A stretch of DNA of 64,000 nucleotides from JBBRDU01 sp038230335. GTDB taxonomy: Bacteria > Verrucomicrobiota > Verrucomicrobiia > Chthoniobacterales > UBA10450. How positions within the stretch are numbered: the first letter of the stretch is position 1; every line of letters begins with the position of its first letter. Location: contig JBBRNL010000003.1 of the NCBI GenBank assembly GCA_038230335.1, positions 186,001 to 250,000 on the forward strand, written 5' to 3'. Of the stretch, positions 50,781 to 59,286 are shown in pieces. The notes under the pieces are model-generated. The model ran no database searches. It had not been told where the DNA came from and was given only the letters and a program-made list of their open reading frames with translations. Position numbers and translations under genes: made by a program.

Positions 50781-51905
50781 ATGCCAACGCAAGCGAGGCC
50801 GGCATTTCGGAAGGAGGCCGCGACGGTTGCGTCTGATGCAAAGACGCTGCCGCAGCGCTATTTCGTTTCAGCGGAAATCTTTGCGGAAGAGCAGGCCAGG
50901 ATCTTTTCCGGTCAATGGATGCTGGTCGGGCATCAGAGCCAGGTCACTCAATGCGGCGATTACTTTTTGACGGAGATTGCCGATGAGAGTGTGATCATTG
51001 TGCGCGACCAAAAGCGAGAAGTCCGCGCCTTCTACAATGTCTGTCGCCATCGCGGAACGAGGTTGTGCGAGCAATCAACCGGACATTCGTCGACGATTCA
51101 ATGCCCATATCACGCCTGGACCTACGCCCTCGACGGACGCCTCCTCGGTGCGCCGCACATGGAGGAGGTGCCAGGTTTCGATAAGGCGGTTCATTCCTTG
51201 CACGACATCCATCTCGGATTGTGGGAAGGATTCATTTTCGTTAGTCTGGACGAATCTCCGGTTCTGCTGGCCGAGGTATTTGGGCGGCTCACCGGAAAAT
51301 TTTCGCACTGGAACCTGCCGGAGCTGCGTTCCGCCAAACGGATCGAATATGATGTGAAGGCCAACTGGAAGTTGATCTTCGAAAATTATTCGGAGTGCTA
51401 TCATTGTCCGGGAGTACATCCTGCCCTTCAGAAACTGACTCCCTACGACCTGGCGGAGAATGATCTGTGCGAGGGGCCTTACCTGGGCGGTTTTATGCCC
51501 ATCACCAAGGGCAAGAGCCTGACCATGAGTGGGAATGCCTGCGCTCTGTCCGTGGGCGATATCAAGGCGGAAGATCACGCCCGCGTTTTCTATTATTCGA
51601 TTTTCCCAAACATGCTGCTGAGCATGCATCCGGATTACGTCATGGTGCATCAGATCCGGCCGCAATCATGCGCGCGGACCCTGATTGTTTGCGACTGGTT
51701 TTTCCACCCAGACGCCTTTGCTCACTCCGACTTTCGTCCGGAGGATGCGCTCGAGTTTTGGGATATGACGAACAAGCAGGACTGGCACGTATGCGAATTG
51801 AGCCAACAGGGAATTGCCTCGCGCGTTTATCAACCGGGGCCGTATTCGAAGCAGGAGAGCATTCCCGCGGCGTGGGATCGGGAATACCTGCGTCAGATGG
51901 GTTGA
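50781..51905 (+). CDS. Rieske non-heme iron oxygenase, alpha-subunit type
   Basis: The 374-residue protein has a Rieske [2Fe-2S] motif C88-x-H90...C108-x2-H111 (NVCRHRGTRLCEQ and IQCPYHAW). The mononuclear iron site is NYSECYHCPGVHP with H208 and H213 and a late Asp in FWDMTNKQD. It resembles single-component ring-hydroxylating or N-demethylating oxygenases. It needs a reductase, which is not seen here. The position within the tryptophan region suggests hydroxylation of an aromatic intermediate, but the substrate is unproven. Confidence 0.92.
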   Translation: MPTQARPAFRKEAATVASDAKTLPQRYFVSAEIFAEEQARIFSGQWMLVGHQSQVTQCGDYFLTEIADESVIIVRDQKREVRAFYNVCRHRGTRLCEQSTGHSSTIQCPYHAWTYALDGRLLGAPHMEEVPGFDKAVHSLHDIHLGLWEGFIFVSLDESPVLLAEVFGRLTGKFSHWNLPELRSAKRIEYDVKANWKLIFENYSECYHCPGVHPALQKLTPYDLAENDLCEGPYLGGFMPITKGKSLTMSGNACALSVGDIKAEDHARVFYYSIFPNMLLSMHPDYVMVHQIRPQSCARTLIVCDWFFHPDAFAHSDFRPEDALEFWDMTNKQDWHVCELSQQGIASRVYQPGPYSKQESIPAAWDREYLRQMG

Positions 51906-52123
51906 TCGGCGCAGACGCCGAACGCGCAAGCGGGACTCATCGTCCCCATACAATACGCATCACTCAATCCCTCCAACGTTTCAACGCTGCAAAGTTAGAG
52001 CCCGCGCGTGTTTTCGCGCTCCTGCTCATAACTGATCAAAAGCCGGTCCGAAGAATCTTGCGAATGTCTGATGCGACTGGCTAATGTGGCCGCGGTTTTC
52101 CCGCGCATAGAGAATTTGAATAC

Positions 52124-52651
52124 ATGGAACCCGCTCCCACAGATTTGGCGCAACTTGCTGACGACCGTGCCGAGATTGCCGATGCCCTTTATCGTTATGC
52201 ATTCGGCCTCGACCATGGAGATGCGGATTCATTGGCCTCGGCCTTTACGGAGGATTGCGTCTTCGATTTCACGCCAGCCGCAGCCAAACTGAGTATCAAG
52301 TTTTCCGTAGTGACCGGACGTGACGCGGTGGTGAGCGCGCTGATTCCACTGATTGGGCCACTCGACACGAGTCACTCTGCCAGCAATCTACAAATCGAAG
52401 TGAACGGTGATACCGCCACGCTTCACGCCCATGTGTTGTCGCAACACTTCATGCCGGGCGAGGGGCCCCGCCAAGGGACCGAGTACACTCTATTCATGAA
52501 TCGTTACGATGCGGATCTCGTGCGTGACGGGCAAAGATGGCGCATGAAGCGCGTGACCATCGACAACGCGTGGGCGGAAGGCGATCCGGCCCTCATCACA
52601 GCACTGGCGACTCTTCGAGTGGCGCGCTCGAAACCGAAGCCGGCAGTCTAG
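52124..52651 (+). CDS. SnoaL/NTF2-fold protein
   Basis: The 175-residue protein has the cone-shaped NTF2 pattern: ADDRAEIADALYRYAFGLDH, then DADSLASAFTEDCVFDFTP, and two late strands (ATLHAHVLSQHFMPGEG and RWRMKRVTIDNAWAEGDP). Members are small enzymes or the beta subunits of ring-hydroxylating oxygenases, so it may accompany the Rieske protein 218 bases upstream. No catalytic residues can be named with confidence. Confidence 0.85.
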   Translation: MEPAPTDLAQLADDRAEIADALYRYAFGLDHGDADSLASAFTEDCVFDFTPAAAKLSIKFSVVTGRDAVVSALIPLIGPLDTSHSASNLQIEVNGDTATLHAHVLSQHFMPGEGPRQGTEYTLFMNRYDADLVRDGQRWRMKRVTIDNAWAEGDPALITALATLRVARSKPKPAV

Positions 52652-52866
52652 CGACCAATCACACAACCGTGCCGTGAAAAGGGTTCCACAATTGGGACGA
52701 TCGCGTCCCCCCGCCGGGACGTTCGCTGTTGCGATGGCGCTCAAGTGCCCGTCGTTAACCATTGATGTCGAGTAGTTTAGCGAATTCGATTAGTCATGGC
52801 ATATCGCTTGCAAAGAGAATACGCAGTCTCGGACTTTTTTATTCTTCCGCTAAATCCGCTCCGCCT

Positions 52867-55287
52867 ATGAACGACCTCTACTTCGCTTTGAGACAACTCC
52901 GGAAATCTCCGGCTTTCACCGCTCTCGCCGTCCTCACGCTCGCCATCGGCATCGGCATGAACACGGCAATCTTCAGTTTGATGCACGATCTGTTTTTGCG
53001 TGGCCTGCCCTTCAACGAACCGGACCGAGTGGTCCGCATTTACGGCGAAGCGAAGGAACGCGATTTGAAACAGCTGCCCTTCTCCGTGCCCAAATTTTTC
53101 CATTACCGCGATGGACAAAAGGTTTTCTCGGGTCTCGCGGCGGATTCGGGCAATGGTTACATCCTGACCGGGATGGGCGAGCCGGTGCAACTGCTGGGAG
53201 CCAATGTGACGGCAAACTATTTCGATCTACTTGGGCTTCACATGATTATGGGAAGAAACTTTCTGCCCCAGGAAGAAATGAAAGACGACGTCGCATTGGT
53301 GACGGAGAGTTTCTGGCGCAAGCGTCTGAGCTCCGACCCAATGGTGCTCGGTCGGAGACTGACGCTGAATGGAGTGGCCACCACCGTCATTGGCGTGCTT
53401 CCCAACGTACCCATCTCCTGGTTCGGTCGCGACTCGGAGATTTTCACGGTGAAGCCTTTTGAAGCGCCAGGCCTGTCGAAGGAGCGCATCATGCGCGGGG
53501 TTAGTTTCCTGCGGTGCATCGGACGGCTGAACCCCGGCGTTTCCATGGAACAGGCGCAGGGCGCAATGCCAGCCCTCGCGCAGAGTTACCGCGAACAACA
53601 CCCCGAAACGGCCGATAACAGCTGGGCTTCTGTCCTGGTGACGGGGGCGGAAGATGCCACAGGCAATTTGCGTCCGGCTTTTATCACATTATTGGCCGCC
53701 GTCAGTGCGGTGTTGCTGATCGCTTGCAGTAACGTCGCGAACTTGTTGCTCGTGCGCTTTAGCGGCCGGCGCCGCGAAATCGCATTGCGTATGGCTCTGG
53801 GCGCGGATCGACGAGGAGTCGTTAGGCTATTTGTGATCGAGAGCACGCTGGTCAGCGTCATTGCGGGAGCGGTCGGCTTGTGTCTGGCACTCTGGACTGT
53901 TTCGGTCGTCCCACGAGTGGCGGGCGATAACGTCCCGCTCGAAAGCAACCTTAGCTTGCAATGGCCCGTTCTTCTTTTCACCCTGGCTCTCTCGGTCCTC
54001 ACTGGCCTGGCCATGGGGGTGTATCCAGCCTGGCAGAGTTCCCGGGCCGATCTTGTGGATGGATTAAAGGATGGCGGACGCGCAGTGAGTGGAAGCCGCG
54101 GCCAGCATCGCTTCCGTCGCGGATTGGTGGCCGCGCAGGTTGGGCTATCGGTCGTGCTGCTGGCGGGCGCGGCCCTCTTGGTCTCCAGTTTTCTGCGACT
54201 CAGTCGGCAGGAAGCCGGGTTTCGCTCGGAACGAGTCTGGACGGGAGGCATTGGCCTGCCCCCCGCGCAATATCCCGATGCGGCGACGCGTGTGCGTTTC
54301 GCCGAACGGCTGGTCACGGAGCTGCAAACATCCCCGGGAGTGGAGGCTGTCTCGTTGGTGGATGCCGTTCCTCTTTCCGGTAACTCTTCGGGATCGCCCT
54401 ACGCTCGCCTTGATGGAGACCCTGTGCCGGTCAATCAGCGGCCGCTTGGGTTAACGCGCATCATCTCGCACGGCTACTTCCGCACGCTCGGGATTCCCTT
54501 AATTTCCGGCCGCGACTTCACCGAGCGTGATGGACTCGATCAACCGCTCGTGGTGATCTTGAGCAGCGCAACGGCGCGAAAACTTTTTCCGAACGAAAAC
54601 CCGATCGGTCGCCAGATTCTGTTCGGCACGGAGAATGGCAACGGCTTGCCGGCTGAAGTAGCAGGAGTGGTCGGCGACGTGCGATCGCAGAAGCTGGCCA
54701 AGGCGAACGACGTCGAATTTTACCGGCCTTGGCCGCAGCGAAGTGGTGCCTTTCTAAACGTTCTGGTGCGCAGCGGGACAAAGCCCGACGCGACTGCTGG
54801 AATTGTTCGCGCTGCGCTGAACAAGATCGACACGGCCATGCCGATTCTTCAACCCAACACTCTCGATGCGATTATTGCAGAATCTCTCGGCCAGGAGCGG
54901 CTAACGATGGGGCTGCTCGGCGTCTTTGCCGGCATTGCGCTGTTGCTCGCGGTAGTTGGGATCTATGGAGCGGTCGCCTACACGGTGGAGCAACGCACGG
55001 GCGAAATCGGCGTACGCATGGCACTCGGCGCCCAAACGCAGGACGTGTTGCGCCTGGTTGTCCGACAGGGGATGAATCCGGTTCTTATCGGACTAGCAGT
55101 GGGTCTGGCCGCTGCCTTCGCCGTGGGTCGCCTGCTCACGGCTCAGCTCTATCAGATTTCGCCGCACAATCCGTTTCTGCTGGGAGCGACGGCGGTGGTG
55201 CTCGCGCTGGCGGCCCTGCTGGCCTGCGTGATCCCAGCGCGCCGGGCTACGCTGGTGAATCCGCTCCAAGCCCTGCGGACGGAATAA
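52867..55287 (+). CDS. MacB/FtsX-type ABC transporter permease (orphan)
   Basis: From the ATG at 52867 the protein is 806 residues. It begins MNDLYFALRQLRKSPAFTAL with a membrane helix, then a MacB periplasmic domain, an FtsX-type membrane domain (VLLIACSNVANLLLVRFSGR, REIALRMALGADRRGVVRLF), a second periplasmic domain and a final FtsX domain (GIYGAVAYTVEQRTGEIGVR and QALRTE). The duplicated architecture is that of large orphan permeases common in Acidobacteria and Verrucomicrobiota. No ATPase gene adjoins it. The substrate is unknown. Confidence 0.92.
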   Translation: MNDLYFALRQLRKSPAFTALAVLTLAIGIGMNTAIFSLMHDLFLRGLPFNEPDRVVRIYGEAKERDLKQLPFSVPKFFHYRDGQKVFSGLAADSGNGYILTGMGEPVQLLGANVTANYFDLLGLHMIMGRNFLPQEEMKDDVALVTESFWRKRLSSDPMVLGRRLTLNGVATTVIGVLPNVPISWFGRDSEIFTVKPFEAPGLSKERIMRGVSFLRCIGRLNPGVSMEQAQGAMPALAQSYREQHPETADNSWASVLVTGAEDATGNLRPAFITLLAAVSAVLLIACSNVANLLLVRFSGRRREIALRMALGADRRGVVRLFVIESTLVSVIAGAVGLCLALWTVSVVPRVAGDNVPLESNLSLQWPVLLFTLALSVLTGLAMGVYPAWQSSRADLVDGLKDGGRAVSGSRGQHRFRRGLVAAQVGLSVVLLAGAALLVSSFLRLSRQEAGFRSERVWTGGIGLPPAQYPDAATRVRFAERLVTELQTSPGVEAVSLVDAVPLSGNSSGSPYARLDGDPVPVNQRPLGLTRIISHGYFRTLGIPLISGRDFTERDGLDQPLVVILSSATARKLFPNENPIGRQILFGTENGNGLPAEVAGVVGDVRSQKLAKANDVEFYRPWPQRSGAFLNVLVRSGTKPDATAGIVRAALNKIDTAMPILQPNTLDAIIAESLGQERLTMGLLGVFAGIALLLAVVGIYGAVAYTVEQRTGEIGVRMALGAQTQDVLRLVVRQGMNPVLIGLAVGLAAAFAVGRLLTAQLYQISPHNPFLLGATAVVLALAALLACVIPARRATLVNPLQALRTE

Positions 55288-55300
55288 TCTTTAATCGGAA

Positions 55301-55326
55301 GCAAACGCCGAACGCCCAACGTCGAA
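55301..55326 (-). repeat. Heptamer tandem repeat (ACGTTGR)n, second site
   Basis: The minus strand reads TTCGACGTTGGGCGTTCGGC and then GTTTGC, three units of the same 7-base period seen at 41509-41541. It lies just after the permease gene. Confidence 0.5.
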
Positions 55327-55403
55327 GTCAGAAGAAGCCCGACTGACATTCCCAGCGGCGGCGAGCAGGAAGTGACGCCATCTGCCGCATTGACGGGTGG
55401 ACG

Positions 55404-56210
55404 GTGCTTGTGGACTCTTCCCACATGCCGCCTCTGACTTACGCGAACTATCTCGATCTCGAGAAATTGCTCTTGCTGCAAAACCCGCGGTCCACCCCGG
55501 CGGAGCACGATGAAATGCTGTTCATCATCATTCATCAGACCTACGAGCTCTGGTTTAAGGAGCTGCTGCACGAGTTCGAGAGGATCAACCGGGACCTTAC
55601 CGCCGGTAAACTGTTCGACGCGATTCATTCATTCAAACGCGCCCGAACCATCATGAAGACGCTGGTTGGGCAGATCGATATCCTGGAGACGATGACGCCG
55701 TCCTCTTTCTCGAGCTTTCGTGACCGGCTCGATACGGCCTCCGGATTTCAGTCGATTCAATTTCGCGAGCTGGAATTTCTGCTTGGATACAAACGGGCGT
55801 CGGCTTTCGCTCATGTGAAGCCAGAGATGCCGGGATATGACCGCCTGCAGCGCCGGCTCGGAGAACGTACCGTCATCGATCACTTCTACGATTTCCTGGG
55901 CACGCGCGGAGCGCAGATTCCGGCTGAGTTAAAGAATCGCGATATCTCTCAACCGAATCAGCCTAACGAGCAAATACAGGCTGAGATTCTTCGCCTTTAC
56001 CGGGAATCCCCCGAAGTCTCCATCCTCTTCGAACTGATGACCGATTTTGACGAAGGCCTGCAGGAATGGCGCTACCGGCACATCAAGCTGGTGGAGCGAA
56101 CCATCGGTTCGAAGCATGGGACGGGCGGGTCCCCCGGGGTGCCGTTTCTGAAGGAGTCACTTTTCAATAATATTTTCCCGGATCTCTGGGCGATCAGGCA
56201 CCAAATGTGA
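55404..56210 (+). CDS. kynA: Tryptophan 2,3-dioxygenase
   Basis: The 268-residue haem enzyme opens the indole ring of L-tryptophan to N-formylkynurenine, the first step of the pathway in this region. It has HQTYELWFKELLHEFERINR with the distal H44, FQSIQFRELEFLLGYK, and the proximal haem ligand H226 in WRYRHIKLVERTIGSKHGTG followed by GSPGVPFLK. The start is a GTG at 55404; a GTG at 55410 or the ATG at 55425 is also possible. Length is normal for bacterial TDO. Confidence 0.97.
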   Translation: MLVDSSHMPPLTYANYLDLEKLLLLQNPRSTPAEHDEMLFIIIHQTYELWFKELLHEFERINRDLTAGKLFDAIHSFKRARTIMKTLVGQIDILETMTPSSFSSFRDRLDTASGFQSIQFRELEFLLGYKRASAFAHVKPEMPGYDRLQRRLGERTVIDHFYDFLGTRGAQIPAELKNRDISQPNQPNEQIQAEILRLYRESPEVSILFELMTDFDEGLQEWRYRHIKLVERTIGSKHGTGGSPGVPFLKESLFNNIFPDLWAIRHQM

Positions 56211-56319
56211 AGTGAAAACTCACGGTCGGGCACCCTGGGCTAACTCCTACACGCAAGAAGGGACCGCTTCGCTTTGTACTCTGCCACGGTGCGGATAGGG
56301 TGATGGTGATTGCATGGGT

Positions 56320-56442
56320 GGGATCCCTCGGCGCGCTGGCGCCTGCCTCGGGATGACAAGGCTTTTCAATTAACTCGTTTCGACGCATCCAACGCATCCG
56401 AGGTGTCGTCCCGAGCGAGCGAAGACGGCGAGGGATCTCCCC
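56320..56442. repeat. Inverted pair of the TCATCCCGAGC...GAGGGATCTC repeat, second site
   Basis: A reversed copy (GGATCCCTCGGCGCGCTGGC, then GCCTGCCTCGGGATGACAAG) ends at 56360, and a forward copy (GTCGTCCCGAGCGAGCGAAG then ACGGCGAGGGATCTCCCC) lies at 56405-56442. The same family is at 34271-34382. The repeat pair sits between kynA and the halogenase-like gene. Confidence 0.7.
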
Positions 56443-56508
56443 ATGCAATCCGCGTAAGCTGAGCAGCGGAATCGCCTTGATTGACGAACCGGGTAAGATA
56501 ACAGGCAC

Positions 56509-57813
56509 ATGAGTTTGGAGATTTACGACGTAGCCATTATCGGTGGCGGACCAGCCGGCAGCACGGCGGCCACATTGCTGGCGCGAGCCGGGCGTCGGGT
56601 TGTCGTGCTGGAGCGCGAAAAATTTCCGCGATTTCATATTGGTGAATCGCTTTTGCCCTTCACCGTGAAAGCTTTCGATCGCCTGGGTGTGCGCGAGAAA
56701 CTTGACCGCGCTTTCATGCCCAAGCACGGCGGACAAATCGCGTCCGCCTGCGGGACCAAGGAAATAAAATTCTATTTCAAAGATGGTTTCCGATCCCGAC
56801 GCGATCGCAGTTATCAGGTGACTCGATCGGAGTTCGACAAGTTGCTGCTCGATCATTCGCGCGAAAGCGGCGCTGAAGTTCACGAAGAAACCACCGTGAA
56901 AAACATCGTTTTCGGCGAGGATCGCGTGCGCTTGGAAATTGAGTCAACCGATGGAGCCTGTTCTGTCATCGAATCCAGCTATCTGCTCGACTGCAGCGGC
57001 CGGCAGTCCATTGTCGGCAACTTTTTCGAACTCAAGAAAACGTACGATCACCTGCAGAAATTCTCGGTCTTCTCTCATTTCGAAAATGTGGATCGCCCAC
57101 CGGGCATCGACGGCACGCTCATCCGGATGGTGCGCGGGCTGGATCGCTGGTTTTGGATGATCCCCCTTACGCCGACGCGCATGAGTATCGGGGTCGTGAT
57201 GGATACGGCGACGTTTCGGGCGATGAAGCTATCCCCGCAGGAAGCGTTGGAGAAATGCATGGGCGAGCAACCCCTCATCGTTGAGCGGATGAAAAAGGCC
57301 GAGCGCGTGGCGCCGGTTTACTCGGCGGGCGATTATTCCTATCGTAATGTGCAACTGGTCGGTGATCGCTGGTTGCTGGTGGGCGACGCGGCCGGTTTCA
57401 TCGACCCGGTCTTCAGCAGTGGCGTATTTTTGGCCATCATGTCGGCGGAAGAAGCGGCTGATACACTCGAGCAAGTTCTGCGGGACGAGTCGCTTAAACC
57501 GGGCCTCTTCAAGAAATACGCACGTCGCGTCAATGCGGTGATGGATACGTATCTCGAGTTTGTCACCTCCTGGTATAGCGGCAAAGAGTTCATGGAAGTT
57601 TTTCTTAATCCGACCAACATGCTGCAAATCGCGCCCGCCGTGAACGCCGTGCTGGCGGGAAACGAAGGCGCAAGCTTCGCCATTAAATGGCGGATGTGGT
57701 TGTTCTATTTTTTCGTGCGAGCCCAACGCTTTTTGGCGCTTTCGCCCAGGCTTTCGCTTGTTCCAAAGAAAAGGAATGAGCCTGTGCCGGAAATTGTTAC
57801 GGCAACCTTTTAG
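56509..57813 (+). CDS. Flavin-dependent halogenase-like oxidoreductase (1)
   Basis: The 434-residue protein has the FAD-binding IIGGGPAGSTAATLLARAGR, the second FAD motif WLLVGDAAGFIDPVFSSGVF, and the W-x-W-x-I-P motif at residues 214-219 (RWFWMIPL) that marks flavin-dependent halogenases. A lysine in FMPKHGGQ (K72) sits where the catalytic lysine of these enzymes is expected. It could halogenate an aromatic or carry out a related oxidation; many relatives with this motif are untested. It starts just after the inverted repeat, and the antiporter gene follows. Confidence 0.85.
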   Translation: MSLEIYDVAIIGGGPAGSTAATLLARAGRRVVVLEREKFPRFHIGESLLPFTVKAFDRLGVREKLDRAFMPKHGGQIASACGTKEIKFYFKDGFRSRRDRSYQVTRSEFDKLLLDHSRESGAEVHEETTVKNIVFGEDRVRLEIESTDGACSVIESSYLLDCSGRQSIVGNFFELKKTYDHLQKFSVFSHFENVDRPPGIDGTLIRMVRGLDRWFWMIPLTPTRMSIGVVMDTATFRAMKLSPQEALEKCMGEQPLIVERMKKAERVAPVYSAGDYSYRNVQLVGDRWLLVGDAAGFIDPVFSSGVFLAIMSAEEAADTLEQVLRDESLKPGLFKKYARRVNAVMDTYLEFVTSWYSGKEFMEVFLNPTNMLQIAPAVNAVLAGNEGASFAIKWRMWLFYFFVRAQRFLALSPRLSLVPKKRNEPVPEIVTATF

Positions 57814-57894
57814 AACTCAGCAGTGTTTGGGCGCGGTTTCTCTTTCTGCTTGCCGCGCGTGTCCTTATAAGGGTAAGGCCCGTTGCCGTTCTTC

Positions 57895-59202
57895 ATGAAT
57901 AATCTGCACCTCGCGGTTCAATTTTTTCTGCAGCTGGCCGTCATTTTGTTGTTTTGCCGCCTGGTCGGAGCCATCGCCGTGCGTTTCGGCCAGCCGCAAG
58001 TGGTGGCCGAAATGTTGGCTGGCGTCCTTCTCGGACCGTCGCTTTTCGGGCTGCTTTGGCCAGAGGCGCAGCATTGGCTCTTCCCGTGGGACTCCACGCA
58101 AAAGATGCGCGACACGCAAAGCTATCTCTTCCCCGCGTCACAACTCGGACTGGCCCTCTACATGTTTGTGGTCGGCATGGAATTCCGCGTCGACATCGTG
58201 CAACGCAAATTGAAGAGCGCGATCGCCGTGTCCATTGCGGGGATGGCGGCACCTTTCGTCCTGGGGGCCGGGTTGGCCTGGGTCTTATTTTATTATACCA
58301 GGCTGTTTCCCGCGAAGACTTCTCTGAGCGAGGCCATGCTTTTCCTGGGCGCTTCCATGTGCATCACGGCATTTCCGATGCTTGCGCGGATCATTCATTT
58401 TAAAAAACTCACCGGCACTACCATGGGAACAGTGGCCCTGGGGGCCGGGGCGATTAATGACGCGACCGCCTGGTGCCTGCTGGCCGTGGTCTTGGCCAGC
58501 TTTGAAAATAACTGGAGTCATGCGCTGTTGAACATGGGCGGTGGCGCGGCCTACGTGATGATCGTCCTGTTCGTTGTGCGGCCGCTCCTCGTCCGGCTCC
58601 AGTCATGGCTCGTGCAAAATGGTACACTGAGCGAAGCCGGCCTCGTGGTGGGCCTCGCGCTCATGACGCTCGGCGCCTGGTTCACCGACCTGGTGGGGTT
58701 GCACGCTGTTTTCGGCGCATTCGTGATGGGCGCGGCGATGCCCCGGGGCGCAGTCGTGCGGGATATGACCGGGCGGATCCAACCGCTCACGGTGGCGTTG
58801 CTCCTTCCGCTCTTTTTCACCTACTCGGGATTGAACACGAAAATCGGACTGCTCAATACCGGTTTCCTGTGGCTGATGTGTGGCGCGGTTCTGGCCGCGG
58901 CGGTTCTGGGCAAAGGCGTGGCGTGCTGGTTAGCCGCGCGGGCCACCGGAATCGCGAATCGCGAAGCGCTGGGCATCGGGACCTTGATGAACGCACGCGG
59001 CCTGATGGAGTTGATTATTATTAATATCGGCCTGCAGCGCGGTGTGATTACGGAGGGACTCTTCGCCACACTCGTGATTATGGCGGTGATCACGACCCTG
59101 ATGGCTTCGCCGCTTTTTGAGTGGCTCGTGGGCAGTGGAGTTCACCAGTCCGTGGCCGACGCGGACGAGGATATTGTGGCGGAGCGCGAACTTGCTCGCT
59201 GA
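57895..59202 (+). CDS. Kef-type (CPA2) cation:proton antiporter
   Basis: The protein is 435 residues from the ATG at 57895 (MNNLHLAVQFFLQLAVILLF). It has 12 or so hydrophobic segments, including VRFGQPQVVAEMLAGVLLGP, LYMFVVGMEFRVDIV, ALGAGAINDATAWCLLAVVL (the ND ion-binding motif) and IGTLMNARGLMELIIINIGL. This is the membrane part of KefB/KefC-type K+/H+ or Na+/H+ antiporters, without a C-terminal RCK domain. It sits between two halogenase-like genes, so it could export a product or balance ions. Confidence 0.93.
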   Translation: MNNLHLAVQFFLQLAVILLFCRLVGAIAVRFGQPQVVAEMLAGVLLGPSLFGLLWPEAQHWLFPWDSTQKMRDTQSYLFPASQLGLALYMFVVGMEFRVDIVQRKLKSAIAVSIAGMAAPFVLGAGLAWVLFYYTRLFPAKTSLSEAMLFLGASMCITAFPMLARIIHFKKLTGTTMGTVALGAGAINDATAWCLLAVVLASFENNWSHALLNMGGGAAYVMIVLFVVRPLLVRLQSWLVQNGTLSEAGLVVGLALMTLGAWFTDLVGLHAVFGAFVMGAAMPRGAVVRDMTGRIQPLTVALLLPLFFTYSGLNTKIGLLNTGFLWLMCGAVLAAAVLGKGVACWLAARATGIANREALGIGTLMNARGLMELIIINIGLQRGVITEGLFATLVIMAVITTLMASPLFEWLVGSGVHQSVADADEDIVAERELAR

Positions 59203-59286
59203 CATGGTTGGGGGATTTGTCGTGGAAACGGCCGATCCCGGTTCAGTGCGATTGCAACTGGGCTTGCCACCGGATATTCTCTGGCC

